NCBI RefSeq assembly: GCF_042186555.1
Contig: NC_133336.1
Coordinates: 40,681,074-40,745,073 of the forward strand
DNA length: 64,000 bases
Direction of reading: 5' to 3'
Origin: Aquarana catesbeiana
Taxonomy: Eukaryota > Chordata > Amphibia > Anura > Ranidae
Position 1 is the first letter of the stretch; each line of letters begins with the position of its first letter. Of this stretch, positions 10,682-20,616 are shown one piece after another. The notes under the pieces were generated by a model. That model saw only the letters and a list, made by a program, of their open reading frames with translations, had not been told where the DNA came from and ran no database searches. A program made the translations under genes and the position numbers.

Positions 10682-11215
10682 TTAAGTCGGCCCACCATTT
10701 ACAGCTATAACAGCTTCAACTCTTCTGGGAAGGCTGTCCACAAGGTTTAGGAGTGTGTCTATGGGAATGTTTGACCATTTTTCTAGAAGCGCATTTGTGA
10801 GGTCAGGCACTGATGTTGGATGAGAAGGCCTGGCCCGCAGTCTCCACTCTAATTCATCCCAAAGGTATTCTATCGGATTGAAGTCAGGATTCTGTGCAGT
10901 CCAGTCAAGTTCTTCCACCCCAAACTCGCTCATCCATGTCTTTATGGACCTTGCTTTGTGCACTGGTGCTCAGTCATGTTGAAACAGGAAGGGGCCATCC
11001 CCAAACTGTTCCCACAAAGTTGGGAGTATGAAATTTTCGAAAATATCTTGGTATGCTGACGCCTTAACATTTCCCTTCACTGGAACTAAGGGACCAAGAA
11101 CAACCCCACACCATAATCCCCCCCTCCACCAAATAATTTGGACCAGTGCACTAAGCAAGGTCCATAACAACATGGATGAGTGAGTTTGGGGTGAAGGAAC
11201 CTGACTGACCTGCAT
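10682..11215 (-). pseudogene. Tc1-like transposase C-terminal half (broken)
   Basis: Two adjoining minus-strand frames, 11215-10970 and 10963-10682, are separated by a small frame break just after FLFQHD. They cover the second and third catalytic blocks: the HD of FQHD, and NPDFNPIEYLWDELE, which carries the final acidic residue region. The HTH DNA-binding domains are missing. No function is expected. Confidence 0.8.
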
Positions 11216-11447
11216 GGAGTCCTGACCTAAACCCGATTAGAACACCTTTGGGATGAATTAGAGCAGAGACTGCGAGCCAGGCCTTCTCATCCAACATCAG
11301 TGCCTGACCTCACAAATGCTCTTCTGGAAGAATGGTCAAACATTCCCATAGACACACTCCTAAACCTTGTGTACAGAATTCCCAGAAGAGTTGAAGCTGT
11401 TATAGCTGCACAGGGTGGGCCAACTCAGTATTGAACCCTACGGACTA

Positions 11448-11824
11448 ATGCCGCGTACACAGGACCGGACTTTACGGCATACTTGGTCCGTCGGACCAGA
11501 GTCCGTCGGACAATTCGATCGTGTGTGGGCTCCAGCGGACCTTTTTTCCCCAAAAGTTTGACGGACCTAGAAATTAAACATGTTTCAAATCTTTCCGACG
11601 GACTCGAGTCCGGTCGAAAAGTCCGCTCGTCTGTATGCTAATCCGACAGACAAGAACCAACGCTAGGGCTGCTATTGGCTACTGCCTATGAACTTCCTTG
11701 TTTTAGTCCGGTCGTACATCATCGCGTATAAATCCGTCGGACTTTGGTTGATCGTGTGTAGGAAAGTCCATCAAAGTCCTCCGGACCAAGTCTGCCGTAA
11801 AGTCCGCTCGTGTGTACGCGGCAT
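11448..11824. mobile_element. MITE nested in Tc1 copy B
   Basis: The inverted ends are ATGCCGCGTACACA and TGTGTACGCGGCAT. They continue inward as CGGACTTTACGGCA and TGCCGTAAAGTCCG. TA lies on both sides (11446-11447, 11825-11826). The flanks rejoin the Tc1 3' end (CGGAC / GACTGGGATGCC), which proves it inserted later. Confidence 0.8.
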
Positions 11825-11893
11825 TAGACTGGGATGCCATTAAAGTTCATGTGCGTGTAAAGGCAGGGGTCCCAATACTTTTGGGAATATGGT

Positions 11894-12770
11894 GTGTGCA
11901 ATGTAATTTTATTTGTATGACTGAGGTTTTGATTGACGTAGTGTTGATTTATCTAGTGCCTTGACTTCAGCTTTCAGCTACAGTAACATTAAAAAAAAAG
12001 TATTTCTAGCATTATCACAAGCGTGTGGTGATTCTGCCATTAATGCCCGAGTGTTTACCTATGTGATATTATCACCGTATTGACAAAGCTTTTTCACTGA
12101 GGGCAAAAGACACACTTAGCTGTTAACATCACTTGAGGTTGTCACCTGCTACCAGCACGAGGAAAGTTTCACCCAGGTTCAGCTTTGCATCTGTCACGTT
12201 ACAGGAGTGCTAGGTTCACGGAAATAAAAGCATTTTGTGTGTGTGGTGTAGCTTTTTTTTTTTTTTTTTTTAACACACATAAAAGCTCAGGTCCCTGATG
12301 ATGACGGGCATGAGGCCAGATATCAGCACAGCAGGGGTCTACATATTAACGGTTCTTCAGCTGCAAGGAGAACGGCCTTTATATCCAGTGTGTTCAGCTG
12401 CTAGAAATCAAGAATGGCTTTGCAGAAAGTTCCTAGTTCTGTCATATTGCACTCAACATTTAATTTTTGTTCATCAAAAAAAAAAAAAAAAAAAGATCCT
12501 CTCCATTTGAGCTATATGCATTGTAAAGGTCCTGTATAAGAAGATGATTTTATTGGTCTAACCCCTCTGTTCTGATGTCATTGGGGTTTGCCTTACAGAG
12601 TTCAGTGGCTGCCATATTGCAAGGAAGTATATATGTGTATATACCTTTTTATATGTGTATGTATTGCACTTTTTAAAAAAATATTGTGGCTGAAAAGTGT
12701 TAAGCAAAAGTTTGTAGTCTAAAATTTAAAAAGATTTTATTTGTATAAAAAAGGTAGACCGAAAATGGAG
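11894..12770. other. Intron 4: mostly non-repetitive, function unknown
   Basis: 12000-12240 is a complex, non-palindromic block (ATTAATG, TGTTTAC, GTTAACATCAC) with no TE signature seen. T and A homopolymers lie near 12252-12270 and 12477-12494. No gene was found. Confidence 0.4.
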
Positions 12771-12902
12771 TACTGTCCGTGATACTTTTTTTAATTGCAC
12801 TAACATACAATTTTTCAGGACAAGCTTTCGGGGTATGTCACCCGAAAGCTTGTCCTGAAAAATTGTATGTTAGTGCAATTTAAAAAAGTATCGCGGACAG
12901 CA
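12771..12902. repeat. Near-perfect long hairpin (about 62-bp arms, 7-8 nt loop)
   Basis: TACTGTCCGTGATAC then TTTTTCAGGACAAGCTTTCG on the left is mirrored by CGAAAGCTTGTCCTGAAAAA then GTATCGCGGACAG on the right. The loop is about TATGTCA at 12834-12840. Only a few mismatches separate the arms. The origin is unknown; it could be the core of a MITE. Confidence 0.85.
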
Positions 12903-13655
12903 CTCAATTTTCTCTGTCACAATTGCACTAATACGGCTACAATCAAATAAAGTATAAAAAAGGTAAAAAGCATATAGTGAGAAAAAAAAAAACTAGAAAT
13001 TTGCTTGTGTTGCAATATCATAGATCATGTGGCCTATGCCATTGTGGGAATAGGAAAAGTCATTGTTGGGGCAGATTGGCTGTCTGAATGAAACAATCGT
13101 TCTACTAACCCGCTTTAGTAGCGACCATGTGACTAATGCTGTGACTTAGGTTACATGACTGCACAAATGAAGCACAAGTTTGGATGATTACAGGAGTAGT
13201 TATGTTTTTCAACACTTTTACTCACATCACTCTTGAGGCAAGACACAAATTGGTTTTGCAGTATAGTACTGCTGTAACTCTTAAAATTGCATGCAAGAAT
13301 GACATCCCGTATAAAATTGTGAGACAGCAACATTTCGGTACCCTATACTTTCTGACAACATGACTGACGGAGGCAATCTGGCAGCTATGCAGCCATTGGA
13401 TCACTTCCACACGCCCCAGTAAATGTTGCTTCTCCCCCTCTTGCTATTGACCCGGAAGTGACATGTAAAAGGTCACTTCCAGATCCTGGTGTCACTTTCG
13501 CTAGCCAGTATGGCCGGGGAAAAGGCTAATGGAGTGTGATCTGTGCTACATTAACTTCAGTGGCAGACAACTAAAACAGGTCTCTTAGACCCCTGATGTC
13601 TCACTAAAGAAAAGAGAACCTCCTATAAAAGCATCACATGGGGAATTTTTTCCCC
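12903..13655. other. Intron 4: nothing recognised
   Basis: Ordinary intronic sequence without a supportable gene or TE boundary. Confidence 0.4.
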
Positions 13656-13658
13656 TAA

Positions 13659-14057
13659 GGCCCCTTTCACACGATCGGACCGTTCAGGTCTGCCTGTCAG
13701 TTTTGACGGCGGACCTGAACGGGCGATCCATGTTAGCCTATGGAGCGTCGGATGTCAGCGGAGACGTGTCCGCTGACCTCCGACCCCGTCCGATCCGCTA
13801 AAAGCAGACGTATGGCTCTATGTCCAGATCCGTCGCTATCGGATCGGGTGAGATCTGACGAAAACGGACACGCTGTCCGTTTTCGTCCAATCCCTCCATA
13901 GGCGGCAGCGGCGCCTGACAAGCCCCTCCCCGCTCAGTGAGCAGAGAGGGACCTATCATCCGCCGGCTCAGCGGAGATCAACGGACAGATCTCCCGCTGA
14001 GCCGGCGGACCGAGGCAGGCTCCGTAGAAACAGAGCCCGCCTCGTGTGAAAGAGGCC
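13659..14057. mobile_element. PIF/Harbinger-type MITE
   Basis: The inverted ends are GGCCCCTTTCACACGA and TCGTGTGAAAGAGGCC, flanked by TAA (13656-13658) and TTA (14058-14060), i.e. a TWA-like target. The interior has mirrored segments GTCCGCTGA and AACGGACA. No transposase is present. Confidence 0.7.
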
Positions 14058-14097
14058 TTAAGTTAATGGAAAAAAATTAAAGAATAACTACTTTTGG

Positions 14098-14572
14098 TGA
14101 GAAAAAAAAACATTCCCCTCTGGGTGATCTCTGTACATTGCCAGAATTTTAACAAACTTTGTTGCAGATTCCTACCTTTTTGTTCTGACAATCTGTTTAG
14201 CTGTATCCATGTGGGGAAGTGAGTCTAATGGGAGTGATTTCATTATTAATCAGCTGTGCACCTGCAGGACTATAATGAGAAAAGCTGCAGGGCCTGCATC
14301 CCTTTTAGCCGTCATTTCTATTGGAAGTATCTCACCAAAAATTGCATTTCTGTTGCAGGGGATGCCTGAAATCTGACTTGTATCTTAGTGCAGACTTCTG
14401 GGAAAATCAGTGAGCCAATCACACAAGCAGGAAATTATGTTTCTGGGGGGGGTGTTTTTTATACATTCTGTGTACAGAACACCTTCAGGTAGCCATATTA
14501 CATTGCATTTTTAGAAAATTACAGAGCGGCTGATTGGAAAGGTAATTTTTAATAATCAATTACAATATAACT
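14098..14572. repeat. Dispersed repeat family X, copy 1
   Basis: It is homologous to 36143-36874 over its length: CATTCCC, GATTCCTA, CAGTGAGCCAATCAC and GAAAATTACAGA occur in the same order. It lacks the 233-bp insert present in copy 2 and so provides the empty site. Confidence 0.8.
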
Positions 14573-15168
14573 TTTGTTGCAATTATGTACGCTACATTAT
14601 TTTTCTGCAATTTTTTTTCTCCACTTCAAACCTTGGCACTTAAAATCCTCCCCCTGAAACTTTTTGAGCCGCCCCCCCCCACCTGTAAGGGCTTTTAAAG
14701 CATCTCCTATGGAAAATATAGGGTACCAAAGTTTGTTGGCGTTTCACAGGGGCGTGCCATTTTAAGGTTTAGTATCTACTTACTCAGTGCAACCTCATCT
14801 TTTATGTGCTAACAAAAAATTGGGCAAAATATTGTGTTCATGTGCCCTAAAATGAACGTTTGTGTATTTTTTTTATACCAAAGTTTTGCATTTTATAAAC
14901 TGTCGCGCTAATATCTTGTGACATAAATTTTAACTACCAATTTTTTTTATACTTTAGGGTGTCCGCTTCAGAAATGATATAATGTTTTGTGGGTTTTAAG
15001 TTATCTTTAGTAATCCAAGATGATTTTTAAACTTGTGCAGAAAATGCACAAAAACGACTCTGCCAGCAAAAGGTTTAACAGTGGCAATTTATTACTTTAG
15101 CAAGTTTGATAACATTTTTCTCGGTAAGCATTAATAAAAATTGTTCTATAGTATAGGACCTCTTTAAA
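14573..15168. other. Intron 4: AT-rich, possible decayed repeat
   Basis: There are many T runs and short GTGTCCGCTT-like pieces typical of old repeats. No ends can be defined and no gene is seen. Confidence 0.35.
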
Positions 15169-15450
15169 GGCTTATCACACAGCCACAAGGAGGGTGTACG
15201 GTATGCCAGAATGTACAGAACCTGTGTAAAATTATCTCCGGGAGCCCCAGCTGCAATGTACAGTGGCCCAAAGAAAGCAATTGCAGGATGCGTATGTACG
15301 TGGGAATATGCTGGTACTTGCATAAAGCTGCACACCCACGTACAAACCTGTATTTCTATGGACAGCTCTGTGCAGCTGCTGATGCTCCTGGAGATGATCT
15401 TGCACAGGCCCTGTATACGCTTGCACGCTGTGCAACTGTGCACATGAGCC
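15169..15450. mobile_element. Palindromic MITE
   Basis: GGCTTATCACACAG at the left is partly mirrored by GTGCACATGAGCC at the right. The interior arms CCTGTGTAAAATTATCTCC and GGAGATGATCTTGCACAGG are inverted copies. No convincing target duplication is seen. Confidence 0.5.
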
Positions 15451-15980
15451 TTAAAGTGGTTGTAAAGGCAGATTTTTTTTTTTTTTTTTATTGCATTCTA
15501 TGCATTAAGATAAAAAGCCATCTGTGTGCAGCAGCCCCCCCAATTGCTTACCTGACTTCCCTCCTCATTGGCTGAAACAGCAGCGTGGCGCCATTGGCTC
15601 CTCCTGCTACTGTCAATCAAAGTCAGTGAGCCAATGAGGAGAGAAAGGAGGCAGGGCCAGGCCGCAGCTGAATGGACACAGGGGGCTTTGGCTTGGGTGC
15701 CCCCATAGCAAGCTGCTTGTTGTGGGGGCACTCAACAGGGGGGTGTGGCCAGGAGCACCTAAGAGGGATCCGAGAAGGACAAGCGACAATCTACATAGCC
15801 CACACTACATAGAGATGGGCTAACAAACCGCTAGTCTACACCTGGGGACAATCTATCCTATCTCTCCTCCCTCAAAATGGCCTTCAAAAAGGAGGATCCA
15901 GGCTGCTGTGTGCAAAATCACTGCACAGAGCAGGTAAGTATAACATGTTTGTTATTTTTAACGGAGAAAAAGACACTTTA
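15451..15980. mobile_element. TTAAAGTGGTTGTAAA-family MITE carrying a consensus 5' splice site
   Basis: The ends are TTAAAGTGG and CACTTTA. Relatives in this window are 30447-30917 and 62462-62906; all share GCATTAAGATAAAA-like text and, near the right end, a GCAGGTAAGTATAACATG-like block. Here this block is CAG/GTAAGTAT at 15931-15941, on the VRK1 sense strand. Confidence 0.6.
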
Positions 15981-16283
15981 GCAAAATAGTAGGATAAATA
16001 TTGTATTCGTATTCAGCCCTTGTGAAATTTGATGGTATATGGGCGAATCTTAATTAATTTGATTGACCTGAGGTTTTCCAATGCTTCTATCATCCAAATC
16101 AAACTTAGACATTTAAAAAAAGAAAAAACCCAGCTATCAGAATCTTCCAATAAAGATTACACTTCTCAAGTTGCCTGTAATGCCTACAAGCGTTTTTTTT
16201 TTTTTTTTTTTTTTTTAAGTATGCTGGGTTCCTCTCTCTGGTGTCAAATGTCACATAATCAAAACCATGCCTGATCTTTGTAG

Positions 16284-16416
16284 GTGTTCTTAGTGGATTA
16301 TGGCCTTGCCTATAGATACAGCCCAGATGGTGTTCACAAGGAGTATAAAGAGGATCCTAGGAGGTGTCACAATGGCACAATAGAATTTACAAGTGTTGAT
16401 GCTCACAAAGGAGTCA
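16284..16416 (+). CDS. VRK1: VRK1 exon e (DYG motif and activation segment)
   Basis: It reads VFLVDYGLAYRYSPDGVHKE then YKEDPRRCHNGTIEFTSVDA and HKGV. VDYG replaces the usual DFG and is normal for VRKs; its Asp binds magnesium. The segment GTIEFTSxDAH is the conserved VRK activation/P+1 loop. The acceptor is ttgtag and the donor is gtaagt. It leaves with 1 nt. Confidence 0.96.
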
Positions 16417-17167
16417 GTAAGTATGTTTTATGTACCCTTGATCTCTGGTATAACTGTAAAGTAAAACTGTGAACCAAAATGTAGGGGTGCTGCTCCTTGT
16501 CTGTCCAGGTCCCTTGACTCTCGCTAAAGGGTGCAGGCCGGGGGAGAGCTTGTCTCAGCTCAATGTGTAACATACAGGAAGGGAAGAACCCAAGTGCTGC
16601 ACATCCAGCAAAGCCCAACAGTCCTTTCCTCCATGACTAAGCCCTGTGGATGGAGCAAAATGCATTGGGAGCATGGCCTCAGGCAGCTTTTACTAAACAC
16701 TGTTGGGCTTTGCTGGATGTGTGGCACTTGGGATTTTTCTAACCTATACGTAAAACCTGTTCTGAAAGATGTTTGCACTGTTATTACTGATCTCATCCTG
16801 AAAATGCATCCATCGGGAGTACTCCAAACTGCTCAGCTGCATTTATTTTAAGAATGAATGGAACCATGTGAAGAAAAGGAGACCATTGTAAACACTCCTG
16901 ACAATAGTTTAGTTTGTCCCAAACCACTTTTGCCTGACAGCTTTCCGGGCATGTAAATGCAGAGAATACTGTGAAGCCTTGCAAAATAAAATTTTATTTT
17001 ATATATTGAATTCTTTCATTTTACATATTGCCTTCATTCAGTTGTAGGAACACAATATTTATTTTTCACTATACTGTTTTTTTTCTTGTTTAAAATTTTT
17101 AAAGCGTCTGTCACCAGAATAAGAAGGTAAAATAATTAACAGTCCAATAGGTAACAACTTTGGTCTT
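16417..17167. repeat. Intron 5 start, with an inverted repeat at 16579-16736
   Basis: CCAAGTGCTGCACATCCAGC and AAAGCCCAACAGT (16579-16619) are mirrored by ACTGTTGGGCTTTGCTGG and ATGTGTGGCACTTGG (16699-16736). The loop is about 80 nt. It is probably a decayed foldback repeat. The rest is plain intron. Confidence 0.55.
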
Positions 17168-17352
17168 CACTCTCTTGAAGAGCTACACTGGCCAGATACT
17201 CGTCTCCAATGCTGTGTGCTGGTAGGTTCGCCCACTGGCTAATATATCAACAGATAGAACCACTGTGCATAGCAGCGGGTACAGGCGTTTGATACACTTG
17301 GAGGTGTGTTGGATGTTAAAGATTGTTTGGCTGGTGTAGCTCTTCAAGAGTG
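17168..17352. repeat. Inverted repeat (about 20-bp ends)
   Basis: CACTCTCTTGAAGAGCTACAC (17168-17188) pairs with GTGTAGCTCTTCAAGAGTG (17334-17352), with one 2-nt indel. It is a small MITE-like structure immediately left of the piggyBac MITE. Confidence 0.6.
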
Positions 17353-17364
17353 AAAATTGGCTTT

Positions 17365-18357
17365 TTAACCACTTCAGCTCCGGAAGGTTTACCCCCTTCA
17401 TTACCAGGTCATTTTTGGCGATACAGCACTGCGGTAATTTAACCGTTGCACGGTCGAGCGGCGCTGTACCCAGATAAAATTTTATGTCTTTTTTTTTTTC
17501 CCCGCACAAATAGAGCTTTCTTTTGGCGGTATTTGATCACCTTTTGTGGTTTTTATTTTTTGAGCTTAATACTAAAAAGGTAGATGAGTTTGAGGAAAAA
17601 AAACCCACATTTTTAACTTTCTGCTATTAAACCTACCCAATAAAAAAAGTTGTTTACTTTTTTTTTTTTTTTTTTTTATACTAGTAATGCCATCGGTCAG
17701 CGACTTTTATAGCAGGACTGCGATATTGCAGCAGACAAATCTGACACCTAACTGACACTTTTTGGGGACCAGTGACGCTAATACAGTAATCGGTGCTAAA
17801 AAAATATGCACTGTCACTGTACTAACACTGGCAGGGAAGGGGTTAACATCAGGGGTGATTAAAGGGTGAACTGTGTTCCCTGGGAGTGTTTACTAACTGT
17901 GGGGGAGGTGATTTGACAGGGGGAATGTAAAGATCTGTGTTCCTGGATCAGTACATTACCCTTTCACAGAATGGCAGTCTGCCTTGTTTACATTAGCAGA
18001 CCGCCATTGTGCCTTTCTCCTGAACAATCAACAGGCTCGGCAGACATGGTGTCCACCAGACCCGCTGATTGGCTCCAGCTGTGCCCAATCACAGCAGGAG
18101 CAGGTGGCCGCCCCAGACCTGGACGTGTCAGATCCTGTACTAGATATGTGATCTGGCACAGAGCGTGCGCAGCGTATGTGCTAAGTCAGGGGTAGACAAC
18201 CTTGGCTCTCCAGCTGTTTTGAAACTACAAGTCCCATGAGACATTGCAAGACCTTGACAATCACAGGCATGACTCGTAGAGGCAGAGGCATGATAGGATT
18301 TGTGTTTTCACCACAGCTGGAGGGCCATGGTTGTCTACCCCTGTGCCAAGTGGTTAA
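17365..18357. mobile_element. piggyBac-type MITE (about 1 kb)
   Basis: TTAA lies at 17365-17368 and 18354-18357. The left end CCACTTCAGCTCCGGAAGG matches piggyBac copy 1, and the right end is AAGTGG. It shares the subterminal AGAGCTTTCTTTTG block and a GGGGTTAA motif. It has no transposase. A hAT element is inserted 14 bp inside the right end. Confidence 0.8.
18187..18343. mobile_element. hAT-type MITE nested in the piggyBac MITE
   Basis: The inverted ends CAGGGGTAGACAACC and GGTTGTCTACCCCTG are perfect over 15 bp. It is flanked by TGCTAAGT (18179-18186) and TGCCAAGT (18344-18351), an 8-bp duplication with one change. Removing it restores the piggyBac end ...GCTAAGTGGTTAA. Confidence 0.85.
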
Positions 18358-19270
18358 AATGGTGTGTGTGGTTTTTTTTTTTTTTTTCTTCATCATGTTT
18401 GCTTTAAAAATGCTGTCATTGCATCTGCTGAAGCCCCCATGCCAGTGTTTGTCACAATTCTTGTCAGGTTCACTGGGCAGTGTGGTCTGCATGTAAATGT
18501 GAAGAAAAATATAAAGTTACAAATTATCTGTAAAAAATCAGTACAGTTATCATAATCAACCATTTTACTCAGTAGTTTTATATACATATATATTTGGGCT
18601 TATTTCATTCTCCATCTTGTCACCTTTAGCTAGCCAGACCTGTGCATTCATCTGTGCCAATATATGGCTTGTTTTTCTTTGTATAAGTAGATGCGCTTAT
18701 ATTTTCTGCATATTTGCCTGTAATGCATAAGTGTATATGTAATGTACAGAGAAATAGTCTGAGCTAAACTCACAGCTCCCACCTAAAACAAGGCAATGCC
18801 CACGTTTTTTATTAGCGTAGAATGGTACGTACAAAAATGTAAAGGAGACTCCAAATATTGAGCAAGTGTGACTCTTTCCCTTTATAACTTCAGAAGCCTG
18901 GATAAGTAGTTCTTCACAAACATCATATTGAAGTGTTTGGCTCAGCTGTTCATTTACTGTACTAAGGGGGTGCTGTTATTGCCGAAGTAATTTGTATTTC
19001 TGTCCAAACAACTTGCTAGGCCTCCTACATACAGTATGCAAATTTCCCTGGCATCGTTCATGAATGTGACATCCCTAAAATTCTTAGAAATGAGTCTCCA
19101 GACAGATGAAGAAAATAGTTTTATTTTTCATGGCATTAATTGACTGAAGAAAAACAGTCTAAACAGTTCATGTGATTAGTAATTTTCTGTAAATGTAGTC
19201 CTATCCTGCAGTATTCAGACAATCCTACAATGACTTATGCGGGAAGACACTTTTTTTTTTCTTTTGTTTC
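18358..19270. promoter_or_regulatory. Intron 5 unique block, candidate conserved non-coding element
   Basis: About 18590-19230 has high sequence complexity, no palindromes and no TE ends. It contains a perfect octamer ATGCAAAT at 19036-19043 and several TAAT cores. Its regulatory role is only an inference from composition; no conservation test was possible. Confidence 0.3.
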
Positions 19271-20616
19271 AATGAGGGACGCAGGGTGTTTTTCACCTTT
19301 TTGGGTTATACTGCCACCTACAGAATGATTGGAAGGTAAAAAAGGAAGACGCGCCAGGAAAATCCTAGTGCAGCATTATTTTATTTGATTAAAATACAAA
19401 TTGTTGACAGTATAAGGTGCACTTACATAGTGCTAGTGAGGGTAGGTGCTTGGCACACACAACATTGTAGGCCAGCCCAGGATAACTCCTTTTACTACCA
19501 CCAAGCCTCCGCTTTTAACTAGTGTCTTAGGAGGATGGGCATATTTTACTTAATTTTCTTTTCCATCCAAGATTTTTTTTTACGCCACTGCTTGAGCTGA
19601 CCTCTAGTAAGGATGAGCTTGAGTTTAGTCTGAACATGGAACGAAGCTGTCAGTGCCAGCACAATCGGCTGCAGCCAGGACATTCCCCACCTGCAGTTTG
19701 CAAGTACACAATGGGGCAGGGTTGTGTGTGACATCACTGACCTAATATTGCCATATGATTATATTGGGTCAGTGCTGTCCGCAGCATGCCTGACCCAAGA
19801 TTTGCTCTCCAGCCTCAGCTGATTGGGCCAACACTGACCGCTTTCTTCTGAGTTGGGACCAAACCCAGCTCATCCCTCATCTATATGGTTGCCTATAACC
19901 CTACCCCACTCTGTGAGTGTTCAGTTTTGTGTTTGTGTCTGAAGATGATTGACCCTTTCTCCCTCTTAAATCAAATATTCACTGTCTTCTAATACCAACA
20001 TAGAAGCAGTGTATCTGGGTAGGTGCAACTTCTGCAAAACCTTGGGAGCTGTACACCATTAGAAAGCAGACGGTCAGCTTGTGCAATGTAAACCTTTCCC
20101 CCACATCCTGCTGCCACTGCTGTAAGAGGGCTAACCTTGAAGGCCCAGCCCTGCAGCCAGCTCTTGCTGCAGTATGTCTAACTGAAGCTAATTAAACTAG
20201 TTTGCAATGAGCAACCAACCTGACTCCAAACTTCAGGCGTTCTTACAGAGTAGTTGCTCTCAGCTGTGCCTTTCATACTCTAGAACATGTTATGAGGCAA
20301 ACTTCCAGAACTGCTCTAATCTCCATTCACATGCGCAGACTCTTGTGACTAAAAGCTTAGACAGCTGAAACTGCTTGTAAAAGGCGCCTCACGAGTATGC
20401 CTTTATTTATCAGTGGTCACAGGTGGGAAGGTTTTACTTCCACAGTAGAAGGTCCTAAAAGCACCTTCTTCAGAAGCCGCTAGCACCTCAAAATGCAGAG
20501 GTCCACTCTAACCGGGTTTTAACTTTAAGTACTAAGTTCACACCAAGCCTTCCCCAAAGCCCTCTTAACGAAGGGGTACCCCCCACTTCTAAGAGTGGGG
20601 GAATGTTTGTTACAAT

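Larger units (their letters stand above)
10618..11893. mobile_element. Tc1/mariner copy B with inverted duplication of its 3' end
   Basis: On the minus strand, 11215-10682 encodes a Tc1-like transposase C-terminal half in two frames: LPTLWEQFGDGPFLFQHD, then WMSEFGVEELDWTAQNPDFN, ending RRVEAVIAVNGGPT. On the plus strand, 11215-11440 carries the same C-terminal segment again (PTSVPDLTNALLEEWSN-like, RRVEAVIAAQGGPT-like) with its flanking AACTTTAATGGCATCCCAGT end. The element therefore has two 3' ends in opposite orientation and no 5' end. It is interrupted by a separate MITE at 11448-11824. Confidence 0.8.
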
